This document shows, one piece after another, positions 1 to 9,310 of a DNA stretch of 64,000 nt. This stretch comes from Lysobacterales bacterium (lineage in GTDB: Bacteria; Pseudomonadota; Gammaproteobacteria; Xanthomonadales; Rhodanobacteraceae), in NCBI GenBank assembly GCA_017305135.1, contig JAFKNA010000010.1, positions 62,001 through 126,000 on the forward strand, read 5' to 3'. Numbering within the stretch: the first letter of the stretch is position 1; each line of letters opens with the position of its first letter. The position numbers were made by a program, and so were the translations under genes. Below the pieces are notes generated by a model. It saw only the letters and a list, made by a program, of their open reading frames with translations. It was not told the origin of the DNA and searched no databases.

Positions 1-79
1 GCTGACCGGCCACGCCGAGCCGGAAGAGCCGCGCTTCGCAGCGATCATCGATGAAATCCGCGCCGCCCATCGCGTTTGA
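1..79 (+). CDS. sdhE: SdhE-like succinate dehydrogenase assembly factor (C-terminal end only)
   Basis: Only the last 25 codons are in the window, reading LTGHAEPEEPRFAAIIDEIR and a short tail, with a TGA at 77-79. SdhE (succinate dehydrogenase assembly factor 2, formerly YgfY) helps attach FAD to the SdhA flavoprotein in the cytoplasm, and family members end in a similar acidic stretch followed by an I-x2-IR element. The gene overlaps the next one by 29 bp, the arrangement seen for sdhE-ygfX in other gammaproteobacteria. The fragment is too short for a firm call; the partner gene carries most of the weight. Confidence 0.6.
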   Translation, partial: LTGHAEPEEPRFAAIIDEIRAAHRV

Positions 80-476
80 TTACCGGCCGTCGCGCCGCAT
101 CGCCGCTGCCGCGCTGGCGCTGGCGGCGCTCGCGCTGGCCTGCGCCACGCTCAACGATCTGCCCGCCGGGCTCCGCCTGCTGCTGGTACCGGCGTTGCTG
201 GCGGCCGTCGCGGTTGGACTGTGGCGCTTCCTGCATCCACCCTTCCGGCGGGTGGCCTGGGGCGGCTCCGGCTGGCTGCTGATCGACCGCCAGGGTGATG
301 CGCATGCCGCCACCCTGGTCGGCCAGCGCCGGCTCGGCAACCTCCTCGCGCTCGACTTCCGCTGCCCCACGCGGGCGCCGTTCCGCCCGCTGCTGGCGAG
401 CGACAATCTCGACGCCGACACGCGGCGTCGCCTCGTTCTGACACTCGCCCGCGCCGACATCGCGCCCGCCCCATAG
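51..476 (+). CDS. YgfX/CptA-like inner-membrane protein
   Basis: A 141-residue protein with a short cytoplasmic N-terminus, two adjacent hydrophobic segments (about residues 16-36 and 41-62) and a soluble C-terminal domain of about 75 residues. This is the architecture of YgfX, the membrane partner encoded beside SdhE and described in E. coli as the CptA toxin acting on cytoskeletal proteins. Identification rests on size, topology and overlap with the sdhE tail; primary sequence is poorly conserved in this family. The start ATG lies inside the upstream gene, implying translational coupling. Whether it is a toxin here cannot be judged. Confidence 0.6.
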   Translation: MKSAPPIAFDYRPSRRIAAAALALAALALACATLNDLPAGLRLLLVPALLAAVAVGLWRFLHPPFRRVAWGGSGWLLIDRQGDAHAATLVGQRRLGNLLALDFRCPTRAPFRPLLASDNLDADTRRRLVLTLARADIAPAP

Positions 477-566
477 CCGTCTCGCCTTGCCGGCGCGTGC
501 GGGCTGCGGCAACCTGCCGATGCCCGCGCGCCGCGGCGACGTCCACGACCAGGATCACAGCGCCGC

Positions 567-1808
567 ATGTTCCGCCCCCTCGAAGCCTTCATCGGCCTGC
601 GTTACACGCGGGCCAAGCGGCGCAACCACTTCATCTCCTTCATCTCGCTGGTGTCGATCCTTGGCATCGCCGTCGGCGTGACCGCGCTCATTACCGTGAT
701 CTCGGTCATGAACGGCTTCGACAAGGAGCTCAAGGACCGCATCCTCGGCATGGTCGCGCACGCCACCATCGAGGGCATCGACGAGACGGTGAAGGACTGG
801 CCGCGCGCGGTGGAACTGGCGGAGAAGAATCCGCACGTGCTCGGTGCCGCGCCCTATGTCGAGCGCCAGGCGATGCTGCAGGCGGCGCGGGTCGGCGGCG
901 CGATCATCCGCGGCGTGGTGCCGGCGCTGGAGGAGAAGGTGTCCGACGTCGGCAGCCACATGAAGCGCGGCTCGCTGGATGCGCTCGCGCCCGGCTCCTT
1001 CGGCATCGTGCTGGGCGGGGAGCTGGCAATGACGCTCGGCGCCGACGTCGGCGACCGCGTCACCGTGTTCGCGCCGGTGTTCAGCGCCACGCCGATCGGC
1101 GCGCTGCCGCGCTTCAAGCCGTTCACCGTGGTCGGCATCTTCGAGATCGGCATGCAGGAATACGATTCCGGCCTTGCCCTGGTCAGCATGCAGGACGCCG
1201 AGACGCTGTACCGCCTGGCCGGGCCGACCGGCATCCGCCTGCGCCTGGACGACATGTTCCAGGCCTGGGCGATCGGCCGCGAGCTGGCCGGGGAACTCGG
1301 CCAGTACTACCGCGTCACCGACTGGATGCAGGGCCACAGCAACTTCTTCAAGGCGATCGCGATGGAGAAGAAGGTGATGTTCCTGATCCTGTCGCTGATC
1401 GTCGCCGTGGCCGCCTTCAACCTGGTCTCGACGCTGGTCATGCTGGTGCAGGACAAGCAGCCGGACATCGCCATCCTGCGCACGCTGGGGCAGAGCCCGC
1501 GCAGCATCATGGGCGTGTTCATGGTGCAGGGCGTGCTGGTCGGCTCCCTCGGCATCGCCCTCGGCGTGCTCGCCGGCGTGCTGCTCTCGCTCAATCTGCC
1601 GGAAATCGTGCACTGGATCGAGCGCACCTTCCACGTCACCTTCCTCTCGCCCGACGTCTACTACATCAGCGAACTGCCGAGCGACCTGCACTGGCGCGAC
1701 GTCGCCTGGATCACCATCACCGCCTTCATCTTCTGCACCCTCGCCACGCTCTACCCGGCGCGCCGCGCGGCCAAGACCGAACCGGCGGCGGCGTTGAGGT
1801 ATGAGTAG
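567..1808 (+). CDS. lolC: Lipoprotein-releasing ABC transporter permease LolC/LolE
   Basis: A 413-residue inner-membrane permease that, with LolD, extracts lipoproteins from the inner membrane and passes them to LolA. It starts with MFRPLEAFIGLRYTRAKRRN, typical of LolC/LolE, followed by a first membrane helix (about 25-50), a large periplasmic MacB-type domain (about 50-265) and three C-terminal helices. The segment around residues 300-330 (QDKQPDIAILRTLGQSPRSI) is the conserved cytoplasmic coupling region. Only one permease gene is present next to lolD, so the transporter may be a homodimer or the second permease lies elsewhere. The lolC/lolE choice is not resolvable from sequence alone. 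Confidence 0.9.
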   Translation: MFRPLEAFIGLRYTRAKRRNHFISFISLVSILGIAVGVTALITVISVMNGFDKELKDRILGMVAHATIEGIDETVKDWPRAVELAEKNPHVLGAAPYVERQAMLQAARVGGAIIRGVVPALEEKVSDVGSHMKRGSLDALAPGSFGIVLGGELAMTLGADVGDRVTVFAPVFSATPIGALPRFKPFTVVGIFEIGMQEYDSGLALVSMQDAETLYRLAGPTGIRLRLDDMFQAWAIGRELAGELGQYYRVTDWMQGHSNFFKAIAMEKKVMFLILSLIVAVAAFNLVSTLVMLVQDKQPDIAILRTLGQSPRSIMGVFMVQGVLVGSLGIALGVLAGVLLSLNLPEIVHWIERTFHVTFLSPDVYYISELPSDLHWRDVAWITITAFIFCTLATLYPARRAAKTEPAAALRYE

Positions 1809-1810
1809 GA

Positions 1811-2030
1811 ACGGGAATCGGGAATGGGGAATCGGGAATGGTCAAGGGCGGCTTGCGCGGGTACATGTGGCAGTCAAGCCGGCGCGGCGTCGCTTTTATG
1901 AGAGCAGGGGATGGGAATGGGAATCGGGACTGGTCAAGTGGGGACCGTGCGGCATGAACTTTCGCATTCGGATTGAGCGTCGATGAACACGGCTTCTGCG
2001 ATTCCCGATTCCCGATTCCCGATTCCCGCC
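1811..2030. repeat. GGGAATC-type inverted heptamer repeats between lolC and lolD
   Basis: Runs of GGGAATC/GGGAATG units on the plus strand at about 1811-1840 and 1912-1928 face a run of four ATTCCCG units at 2001-2030. The two outer arms are reverse complements and could form a long stem across the spacer. This sort of low-complexity heptamer is dispersed in xanthomonad genomes. The right arm lies inside the coding sequence of lolD. Confidence 0.8.
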
Positions 2031-2735
2031 GTCGTGCTGCAGGCACGACGGCTCGCCAAGACCTACCAGGAAGGCCGCCTGCGCACCGAGGTGCTGCGCG
2101 AGGTGGATCTTTCCGTCGGCCGTGGCGAGACGGTGGCGATCATTGGTGCCTCCGGTACCGGCAAGAGCACGCTGCTGCACATCCTGGGCGGCCTCGACGC
2201 GCCTACGGCGGGCGAGGTGAGCGTGGTCGGGCAGTCCATGTCGCGGCTCTCCGATCGCGCCCGCGGCGAACTGCGCAACCGCGCGCTCGGCTTCGTCTAC
2301 CAGTTCCATCACCTGCTGCCGGAGTTCACCGCGGTCGAGAACGTCTGCATGCCGCTGCTGATCCGCGGTACGCCGATCGCCGAGGCGCGCGAGCGGGCGA
2401 CGGCGCTGCTCGGCCGGGTCGGCCTCGGTGCGCGCCTGGAGCACAAGCCGGGCGAACTCTCGGGCGGCGAGCGCCAGCGCTGCGCGGTGGCCCGCGCGCT
2501 GGTCACGCGCCCGGCCTGCGTGCTCGGCGACGAGCCCACCGGCAACCTCGACGAGAACAACGCCGCGCAGGTCTACGAGCTGATGCTGGAGCTCAACCGC
2601 GAGATCGGCACGGCGCTGGTGCTGGTCACCCACGATCCCGCACTGGCGGCGCGCGCCGACCGCGTGCTGGAACTCACCGGCGGCGCCCTGCACCCGCGCC
2701 ACGGTTCCGCCCGGAGCGAAGCCGCGCCCTCGTAG
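1983..2735 (+). CDS. lolD: Lipoprotein-releasing ABC transporter ATP-binding protein LolD
   Basis: A 250-residue cytoplasmic ATPase that powers lipoprotein release by LolC/E. Visible motifs are Walker [10 protein letters not shown], the LolD-type segment [16 protein letters not shown], the ABC signature [15 protein letters not shown] and Walker [13 protein letters not shown]. The N-terminal residues 6-15 ([10 protein letters not shown]) are encoded by the ATTCCCG repeat array, so the start could also be the in-frame GTG at 2034; other LolD proteins have some 10-15 residues before the LQ strand, which fits the ATG at 1983. The TAG stop sits inside a GTAG-type REP element at 2732. About 175 bp separate it from lolC. 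Confidence 0.93.
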   Translation: MNTASAIPDSRFPIPAVVLQARRLAKTYQEGRLRTEVLREVDLSVGRGETVAIIGASGTGKSTLLHILGGLDAPTAGEVSVVGQSMSRLSDRARGELRNRALGFVYQFHHLLPEFTAVENVCMPLLIRGTPIAEARERATALLGRVGLGARLEHKPGELSGGERQRCAVARALVTRPACVLGDEPTGNLDENNAAQVYELMLELNREIGTALVLVTHDPALAARADRVLELTGGALHPRHGSARSEAAPS

Positions 2736-2756
2736 GAACGCACCCTGTGCGCGATC
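2732..2756 (+). repeat. GTAG-type REP element overlapping the lolD stop
   Basis: GTAGGAACGCACCCTGTGCG begins with GTAG and contains the hairpin CGCAC-CCT-GTGCG. The TAG of lolD is part of the GTAG head. Related units occur at 59768 and 59809. Confidence 0.7.
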
Positions 2757-2799
2757 GGACGCCGTCCCGCACCCGATCGCCCCGACCACAAGGAACCGG

Positions 2800-5148
2800 A
2801 TGGTGGCTGCGGCAGGATTCCCGCGCGCACATGGAACCGCACTCCTCGGCGTGGCGACCGCGGTCGCCCTGCTCGCCGGCGCGCTCGTGGTGCATGCCCT
2901 GCCGGTGCTGCCGCCGCGCTGGCTGGATGGTACGTTTGCCCTCCTCGGCGCCGTGCTGCTGGCGCGGCCACGCGGGCGCGCGATCGGCTTCCTGCTGCTC
3001 GGCTTCGCCTGGTGCGCGTTCCGCACCGACCTCGCGATGGAATCGCGCCTGCCGCGCGCGCTGGAGGGGCGCGACTTCACGCTCACCGGCGTGGTCGATG
3101 GCCTGCCACGCACGCGGGCTGGCGCCACCAGCCTGCAGTTCCGCATCGAGCAGGCGACGCTCGACGAAGCTCCACTCGACCTTCGCGGCCTCGTCCGCTT
3201 GTCCTGGTACGACGATGCGCCGCCGGACCTCGCCGCCTGCACGGGCTGGCGCCTGCGCGCGCGCCTGAAGCGCCCCCGCGGGCTGGTCAACCGCGGCGGC
3301 TACGACTCCGAGCGCCAGGCGCTGGAACGCGGCGTGGTAGCGGGCGGCTACGTGCGTGATGCGGAGGCGGCCGAGTTCCTCGGCACGCGCCCGCTTTGCG
3401 TCGACGGCTTGCGCGGGCGCCTCGCCGCGGAGATCGCCGCGCGCGTGCCGGATGCGCACGATGCGGCGCTGCTGCGCGCGTTTTCCGTGGGCGACACCCG
3501 CGGCCTCGCCGCCGCCGACTGGGATACCGCGCGCATCAACGGCGTGTCGCACCTGCTTGCCATTTCGGGCTTCCACGTCGGCATCGCCGCCGTCTTCGGC
3601 GCGCTGCTGGTACGACTGCCGTGGCGGCTCCGGCCGCGGCTCGGGCTCGTCCTGCCGTTGCCGGTGGCGCAGGCAGCGGCGGCACTCGCGGTGGCGTTCG
3701 GCTACGGCCTCCTCGCCGGCAGCAGCCTGCCCACCGTGCGCACGCTGCTGATGATCGCGGTGGTCACGCTGACCCGCTTCGGGCGGCGCCAGGGGAGCGG
3801 TCCGCACGGCCTTGCGCTGGCCCTGATCGCGATCCTCGCCTTCGACCCGCTGGCGACGCTCGCGCCCGGCTTCTGGCTGTCCTTCGCCGGCGTCGCCGTA
3901 TTGATGTTCTGCCTGGTGCGGGGCGAGGCGGGCGTGTGGGGCTACGTGCGCGGACTCGGTGCGATCCAGCTCGCGATGACAGTGACCCTGCTGCCGCTGA
4001 CGGTCTGGTTCTTCGGCCAGGCCTCGCTGGTGGGCGCGGCGTCGAACCTCGTCGCGGTGCCGGTGGTGAGCTTCCTGGTGGTGCCGCTGTGCCTGCTTGG
4101 CCTCGCCGCGCTGCTCACCGTTCCGCCGCTGGCGACGCCGGTGCTGCTGCTGGCCGGCTGGGCCAACCATGGCCAGTGGTGGCTGCTGGAGCGGCTGGCC
4201 GCGTTGCCGGGTGCGCATTGGTACCTGCCCGACGTGTCACTGTGGGCGCTGGCGGCGGCGTCCCTTGGCGCCATGTGGATGTTCCTGCCGCGTGGCGTGC
4301 CGCTGCGCCCCCTCGGCGCGGTGCTGTTCCTGCCGCTGCTGCTGCCGCTGCGCAGCACGCCGGCGCCCGGCGCATTCGAGGTCCACGTGATCGATGTCGG
4401 GCAGGGACTCGCCGTGCTCGTGCGCACGGCCGGGCACGCGCTGCTCTACGACGCCGGCGCGCGCTACCCGTCGGAGTTCGACCTCGGCGAGGCGGCCGTG
4501 CTGCCGACGCTGCGCGCGCTCGGCGTGCGCAGGCTCGACCGGATCATCGCCAGCCACGGCGACAACGACCATGCGGGTGGCGTGCCCGCGGTCGCCCGCG
4601 AGCATCCCGAGGCCGACGTCCTGGCCGGCGAACCAGGGCGCCTGCCGATCGCGTCGGCGCAGTGCGAAGCCGGCCAGGCCTGGGAGTGGGACGGGGTGGC
4701 GTTCCGGATCCTGCATCCGGACACGGTTGCCATTGCCGCCACGCACAAGGGCAGCGACAACGATCGTTCCTGCGTCCTGCTGGTGACCGGCGCAGGCGGC
4801 CGGCTGCTTGCGACCGGCGACATCAGCCGCCGCGTGGAACCGCGGGTCGCGGCGGAGCTGCCGCCGGGGCCTGCGCCGGTGCTGCTGGTGCCCCACCACG
4901 GCAGCAGGACCTCGTCGGGAGCCGACTTCATCGCGGCCCTGGATCCGCCACTCGCCATCATCTCCGCGGCGTGGCGCAGCCGCTTCGGGCATCCGCATCC
5001 GGAGGTCGTCGCGCGTTACCGGGATGGCGGCGTGCCATTTGCCAACACGGCCGAAGCGGGTGCCGTGGAGATCGATTTCCCGATCGGCTCGCCGCCGTCC
5101 ATCACCGCCCGCGAACGCGAGCGGCAACGGCGCCACTGGCGCGAGTGA
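2800..5148 (+). CDS. comEC: DNA internalization competence protein ComEC/Rec2
   Basis: A 782-residue polytopic protein forming the inner-membrane channel for transforming single-stranded DNA. Two or three N-terminal helices are followed by a soluble DUF4131/OB-like region (about 70-210), then the Competence-domain helices (about 225-500, including INGVSHLLAISGFHVGIAA, the family hallmark), and a C-terminal metallo-beta-lactamase-like domain (about 525-770) with intact SHGDNDHAGG and PHHGSRTS metal motifs. Size and domain order match gammaproteobacterial ComEC. It lies between lolD and exbB, as in Xanthomonas relatives. Natural competence also needs a type IV pilus system not seen here. Confidence 0.93.
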   Translation: MVAAAGFPRAHGTALLGVATAVALLAGALVVHALPVLPPRWLDGTFALLGAVLLARPRGRAIGFLLLGFAWCAFRTDLAMESRLPRALEGRDFTLTGVVDGLPRTRAGATSLQFRIEQATLDEAPLDLRGLVRLSWYDDAPPDLAACTGWRLRARLKRPRGLVNRGGYDSERQALERGVVAGGYVRDAEAAEFLGTRPLCVDGLRGRLAAEIAARVPDAHDAALLRAFSVGDTRGLAAADWDTARINGVSHLLAISGFHVGIAAVFGALLVRLPWRLRPRLGLVLPLPVAQAAAALAVAFGYGLLAGSSLPTVRTLLMIAVVTLTRFGRRQGSGPHGLALALIAILAFDPLATLAPGFWLSFAGVAVLMFCLVRGEAGVWGYVRGLGAIQLAMTVTLLPLTVWFFGQASLVGAASNLVAVPVVSFLVVPLCLLGLAALLTVPPLATPVLLLAGWANHGQWWLLERLAALPGAHWYLPDVSLWALAAASLGAMWMFLPRGVPLRPLGAVLFLPLLLPLRSTPAPGAFEVHVIDVGQGLAVLVRTAGHALLYDAGARYPSEFDLGEAAVLPTLRALGVRRLDRIIASHGDNDHAGGVPAVAREHPEADVLAGEPGRLPIASAQCEAGQAWEWDGVAFRILHPDTVAIAATHKGSDNDRSCVLLVTGAGGRLLATGDISRRVEPRVAAELPPGPAPVLLVPHHGSRTSSGADFIAALDPPLAIISAAWRSRFGHPHPEVVARYRDGGVPFANTAEAGAVEIDFPIGSPPSITARERERQRRHWRE

Positions 5149-5228
5149 AGCTGCCACCGCGCGCACAGTCCGCCGGCGCCCGGCTGTTATGATGCGCCCC
5201 TGTTGCGATGCTGTTGAAGGGTGGGCGC

Positions 5229-5894
5229 GTGCTGGAACTCCTGATGGCCGGCGGATGGGCGATGGTGCCGATCCTGCTCTGCTCCGCGGTCGCGCTGGCG
5301 ATCATCCTCGAGCGCTTCTGGAGCCTGCGGCGCAGCGCCGTGGCACCGCCAGGGCTCGGCGGCGAGGTACGCGAATGGGCGCGCACGCGCCGGCTCGATC
5401 CGGCCCACGTCGAGGCCCTGCGCACCAATTCGCCGCTCGGTGAACTCCTCGCCGCCGCGCTGGAAGTGCGCCATCGCCCGCGCGAGGTCATCAAGGAGCG
5501 CGTGGAGGACACCGGCCGCCACGTCGTGCATCGCCTCGACCGCTTCCTCAACACGCTCGGCACCATCGCCCTGGTGTCGCCGCTGCTCGGCCTGCTCGGC
5601 ACCGTGTTCGGCCTCATCCGCATGTTCCTGGCGGTGATGGTGAGCGGCGTCGGCGACCCGATGAAGATGGCCGGCGGCATCGGCGAGGCGCTGGTCTGCA
5701 CCGCCGCTGGCCTGTGCGTGGCGATCCCGGCCTACGCCTTCCATCGCTACTTCCGCGGCAAGGTCAATGACCTGCTGGTGGAAATGGAGCGCCAGGTGTT
5801 CCTGCTCAGCGACGAACTCACCGCGACGGCGGAGCTGCCGCCGGCGGCAGCCATCGCGCCGGCGGCCGCGCGCATGGCGCACGCCGCGGTCTGA
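5229..5894 (+). CDS. exbB: ExbB/TolQ/MotA-family proton channel protein
   Basis: About 221 residues, three membrane helices: one at the N-terminus (LMAGGWAMVPILLCSAVALA) and two flanking the conserved region LNTLGTIALVSPLLGLLGTV and the segment MAGGIGEALVCTAAGLCVAI. These are hallmark sequences of ExbB, which with ExbD turns proton flow into mechanical energy for TonB. I chose GTG 5229 because AAGGG stands 7 nt ahead of it; an ATG at 5208 would add seven residues but has no good ribosome site. It lies 1 bp from exbD and next to msbA-lpxK, a xanthomonad arrangement where the pair may also serve envelope functions. Confidence 0.88.
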   Translation: MLELLMAGGWAMVPILLCSAVALAIILERFWSLRRSAVAPPGLGGEVREWARTRRLDPAHVEALRTNSPLGELLAAALEVRHRPREVIKERVEDTGRHVVHRLDRFLNTLGTIALVSPLLGLLGTVFGLIRMFLAVMVSGVGDPMKMAGGIGEALVCTAAGLCVAIPAYAFHRYFRGKVNDLLVEMERQVFLLSDELTATAELPPAAAIAPAAARMAHAAV

Positions 5895-5895
5895 C

Positions 5896-6330
5896 ATGCG
5901 CATCGCCGCTGCCCGCCGCGAGGCCGATTTCGAGATCAACGTGATCCCGCTGATCGACGTGCTCCTCACGCTGATGATGTTCTTCGTCCTCACCACCACC
6001 TTCGTGCAGCAGTCGGGCATGAAGGTGACCCTGCCGCAGGCCGAAACCGGCGATACGGCGCAGGCGCCGGACATGCTGGCGGTGCTGATCGATCGCGACG
6101 GACGCTTCTTCGTCGACAACGAGGAAGTGCTGAACCCGGGCCTCGATTCGCTCAAGGAAGTCATCGCCCGAGTTGCCGGCAGCGACCGCGCGCGCCCGGT
6201 CAGCCTGCGTGCCGACGCGATGACGCCGCACCAGGCCGTGGTCACCGCCATGGATGCGCTGGGCGAGCTCGGCTTCACGCGGCTTTCCATCGCCACCACC
6301 CCGACGCAGCAGGCTGCGGGCGCGCAGTGA
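5896..6330 (+). CDS. exbD: ExbD/TolR-family biopolymer transport protein
   Basis: A 144-residue single-pass protein with a short cytoplasmic tail, one helix containing the essential aspartate (D21 in EINVIPLIDVLLTLMMFF) and a periplasmic domain ending SLRADAMTPHQAVVTAMDAL. This is the ExbD/TolR pattern; the aspartate is the proton-carrying residue in the ExbB-ExbD motor. The stop overlaps the start of msbA by 4 bp (GTGA), so the genes are translationally coupled. Confidence 0.92.
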   Translation: MRIAAARREADFEINVIPLIDVLLTLMMFFVLTTTFVQQSGMKVTLPQAETGDTAQAPDMLAVLIDRDGRFFVDNEEVLNPGLDSLKEVIARVAGSDRARPVSLRADAMTPHQAVVTAMDALGELGFTRLSIATTPTQQAAGAQ

Positions 6331-8096
6331 ACGCGGCCGCCGCGCGCGGGCCCTCCGGCTTCGCCCTCTACCGGCGCCTGCTCGGCTACGCGCGGCGCTA
6401 CTGGGCGGTGGCGCTCCTCGCCGTCACCGGCATGGTGGTGGACGCCGCCTGCATGGGCATCTTCGCGCGGGCGATCAAGCCGATGCTCGACAACCTCTTC
6501 ATCGAGCGCGACCCGGGCGCGATCTTCTGGATGCCGATCGTCATCGTGGCGATCTTCCTCGCCCGCAGCATCGCCACCTACTCGACCGACTACGGCACCG
6601 CCTACATCGGCCGCGGCGTGGTGCAGCAGCTGCGCCAGCAGGTGTTCGACCGCTATCTGGCCATGCCTTCGGAGTTCTTCGACAGCGAACCCGCCGGCCA
6701 GCAGATCTCGCGCATCACCTACAGCTCCGAGCAGGTCGCACAGGCGAGCACCGACGCGCTCAAGACCACCGTGGTGGACGGGCTCAGCATCGTCTTCTAC
6801 GTCATCGTGATGCTGATGGCGAGCGTCTGGCTGACCGTCGCGCTGCTGGTCATGGTGCCGCTGGTCGGCGTGCTGGTGGTCGGCGTCGGCCGCCGCTACC
6901 GGCGCATCAGCCGCAACATCCAGGGCTCGATGGGCACCGTCGCCGGCGTCATCGAGGAGGTCGTCGGCGCCCACCGCGAAGTCAAGGTGTTCGGCGGCCA
7001 GGCCTACGAATCCAGCCGCTTCAACGCCGTCGCCGAGCACACGCGGAGGCTCGGCGTGAAGGTGGCGGCGACCAACGGCCTGGCCAGTTCGCTGGTGCAG
7101 CTGATCGCCGCCGTGTCGCTGGCGCTGATCGTGTTCCTCGCCACGCGGCCGGGCATGATCGACACCATGACGCCCGGCGATTTCACCTCCCTGGTGCTCG
7201 CCATGGGCGGCATCCTGCCCTCGCTGAAGCGCCTGACCACGGTGCAGGCCAACCTGCAGCGCGGCCTCGCCGCGGCCGAGGAGATCTTCGCGCTGATCGA
7301 CCGCAGCGGCGAGCGCGACAGCGGCGGCGTGGAGCTGTCGCCGGCCACCGGCGCGCTCGAGTTCCGCGATGTCTCGATGTCCTACGCGGTGAAGGCGAGG
7401 GCGGCGCTCCACGACATCGACCTCGTCTGCCCGCAGGGCAGCGTGACGGCGCTGGTCGGACGTTCGGGCAGCGGCAAGTCGACGCTGGCCAGCCTGATTC
7501 CGCGCCTGCGCGAGCCCAGCAGCGGGCGCATCCTGCTGGGCGGCCGCGATCTCGCCGACTACAGCCTGGCCAGCCTGCGCCGGCAGATCGCGTGGGTCGG
7601 ACAGACGGTGGCCCTGTTCGACGATACCGTGGCGCGCAACATCGCCTATGGCGGCCTCGCCGGCGCCAGCGAGGAAGCCATCGTTGCCGCGGCCGAGGCG
7701 GCCAACGCGATGGAATTCATCCGCGAACTCCCCGATGGCATCCACAGCCGCGTCGGCGAGCGCGGCGGGCTCCTCTCCGGCGGCCAGCGCCAGCGCATCG
7801 CGATCGCCCGCGCGCTGCTCAAGGATGCGCCGATCCTGATCCTCGACGAGGCCACCAGCGCCCTCGACAACGAATCCGAGCGGCTAATCCAGGGCGCCCT
7901 GCAGCGACTGATGCGCAAGCGAACCGTGCTGGTGATCGCGCACCGCCTGTCCACCATCGAGCGCGCCGACAATATCGCCGTGCTGGAATCGGGCACCATC
8001 GTCGAGCAGGGCACCCACCGCGAACTCCTGGCGCGCGGCGGCGCCTACGCGGCGCTGTACCGCACGCAATTCGAGGAGGGCACGGCGGGAGATTGA
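6327..8096 (+). CDS. msbA: Lipid A export ABC transporter MsbA
   Basis: A 589-residue half-transporter that flips lipid A-core across the inner membrane. Six membrane helices (about 20-320) are followed by a nucleotide-binding domain with Walker A GRSGSGKST near residue 379, signature LLSGGQRQRIAIARALL near 483, Walker B PILILDEATSALD near 503 and the H-loop VLVIAHRLSTIE. Length equals that of E. coli MsbA (582). The GTG start overlaps exbD. It precedes lpxK, the usual partner in lipid A assembly. Confidence 0.95.
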   Translation: MNAAAARGPSGFALYRRLLGYARRYWAVALLAVTGMVVDAACMGIFARAIKPMLDNLFIERDPGAIFWMPIVIVAIFLARSIATYSTDYGTAYIGRGVVQQLRQQVFDRYLAMPSEFFDSEPAGQQISRITYSSEQVAQASTDALKTTVVDGLSIVFYVIVMLMASVWLTVALLVMVPLVGVLVVGVGRRYRRISRNIQGSMGTVAGVIEEVVGAHREVKVFGGQAYESSRFNAVAEHTRRLGVKVAATNGLASSLVQLIAAVSLALIVFLATRPGMIDTMTPGDFTSLVLAMGGILPSLKRLTTVQANLQRGLAAAEEIFALIDRSGERDSGGVELSPATGALEFRDVSMSYAVKARAALHDIDLVCPQGSVTALVGRSGSGKSTLASLIPRLREPSSGRILLGGRDLADYSLASLRRQIAWVGQTVALFDDTVARNIAYGGLAGASEEAIVAAAEAANAMEFIRELPDGIHSRVGERGGLLSGGQRQRIAIARALLKDAPILILDEATSALDNESERLIQGALQRLMRKRTVLVIAHRLSTIERADNIAVLESGTIVEQGTHRELLARGGAYAALYRTQFEEGTAGD

Positions 8097-8277
8097 TGGG
8101 ATGGACCGCGGGCGTCCCGCCCGCCTGCGGGCCGGAGGCCCGCGATCCACGGCGCTCTCGATCGGCCCGGTGAAGTGATACTCAGCATCCATCCATCGAG
8201 CACTCTCCGGTCGGCATCCATGCCTCCCCCAGCCGCTCGTGGCGGCTTCGACCGCAGTCCCAGCCTGCACCCGAGCC

Positions 8278-8308
8278 AACCCCAACCCCAACCCCAACCC
8301 CAAACCCC
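8278..8308 (+). repeat. AACCCC hexamer tandem array ahead of lpxK
   Basis: Four perfect AACCCC units followed by AAACCCC run directly up to the lpxK start codon at 8309. The array occupies the position where a ribosome binding site would normally be. The rest of the 212-bp msbA-lpxK spacer shows GC-rich palindromic sequence and no gene. Confidence 0.85.
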
Positions 8309-9310
8309 ATGTCCCGCTTCCTGCAGCGCATCTGGTACGAAGGCACGCCGCCGCGCCTCTGGCTGCGCGCGCTGGTGCCGGTGTACCGGTCGCTGCGTGC
8401 CCTGCATCTCGCGCCGTACCGGCTCGGCTGGCGCCGGCCGCTGCGGTTGCCGGTGCCGGTGGTCGTGGTCGGCAACCTCACTGCCGGCGGCAGCGGCAAG
8501 ACGCCGCTGGTCATCGCGCTGGTCGAAGCGCTGCGTGAGCGCGGCTTCCGGCCCGGCGTGGTCAGCCGCGGCTACGGCGGCGGCGAGCGCGGCCCGCTGC
8601 TGCTGCCCGCCGATGCCGATCCGGCACGGGTCGGCGACGAGCCCTGCCTGATCCGCCATCGCACCGGCGCGCCGGTCGCGGTCGGGCGCAGGCGGCCGGA
8701 GGCCGCGGCGTTGCTCGCAGTGCAGGGTGCGGACGTGGTGGTCGCCGACGACGGCCTGCAGAACCCCTCGCTGGCACGCGACGTGGAACTGTGCGTGATC
8801 GATGGCGCGCGCCGCCTCGGCAACGGCCTGCTGCTGCCCGCCGGGCCCCTGCGCGAACCGGCAGGGCGCCTCGCCACCGTCGATTTCCGGATCTGCAACG
8901 GCGGCGCTCCGCTGCCGGGCGAATACGCGATGACGCTCGCGGGCGGGGAAGCGGTGACCCTTTTCGCACCGGAGCGGCGCCGGCCGCTGGATGCGTTTGC
9001 CGGCCAGCGGGTGCACGCGGTGGCGGGCATCGGCAACCCGGAACGCTTCTTCGCGAGCCTGCGCGACCATGGCATCGAGGTCGTGCCGCATGCCTTCCCG
9101 GACCATCACGCCTTCACGCCCGATGATCTCCGCTTCGCCGACGCGCTGCCGGTGCTGATGACCGAGAAGGACGCCATCAAGTGCCGCGCCTTCGCGGGGG
9201 ATGGCTGGTGGCAGGTGCCGGTGCGCGCGGAGTTGCCGGATGACTTTTTCGACAAGGTGGCGGCGCGGCTGGCCGCCGCGGCAGGGCTCGAGGCCGGGAG
9301 CCGATCGTAG
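8309..9310 (+). CDS. lpxK: Tetraacyldisaccharide 4'-kinase LpxK
   Basis: A 333-residue membrane-associated kinase that phosphorylates the 4' position of disaccharide-1-phosphate to make lipid IVA. Visible are the N-terminal amphipathic region, the unusual P-loop [14 protein letters not shown] (about residues 55-68), the SRGYGG motif and [10 protein letters not shown], all LpxK hallmarks. No Shine-Dalgarno sequence precedes the ATG; an AACCCC array occupies that position. The TAG stop lies inside a GTAG-type palindrome. In related genomes I would expect kdsB close behind; here kdsB is 49 kb away. Confidence 0.95.
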   Translation: MSRFLQRIWYEGTPPRLWLRALVPVYRSLRALHLAPYRLGWRRPLRLPVPVVVVGNLTAGGSGKTPLVIALVEALRERGFRPGVVSRGYGGGERGPLLLPADADPARVGDEPCLIRHRTGAPVAVGRRRPEAAALLAVQGADVVVADDGLQNPSLARDVELCVIDGARRLGNGLLLPAGPLREPAGRLATVDFRICNGGAPLPGEYAMTLAGGEAVTLFAPERRRPLDAFAGQRVHAVAGIGNPERFFASLRDHGIEVVPHAFPDHHAFTPDDLRFADALPVLMTEKDAIKCRAFAGDGWWQVPVRAELPDDFFDKVAARLAAAAGLEAGSRS

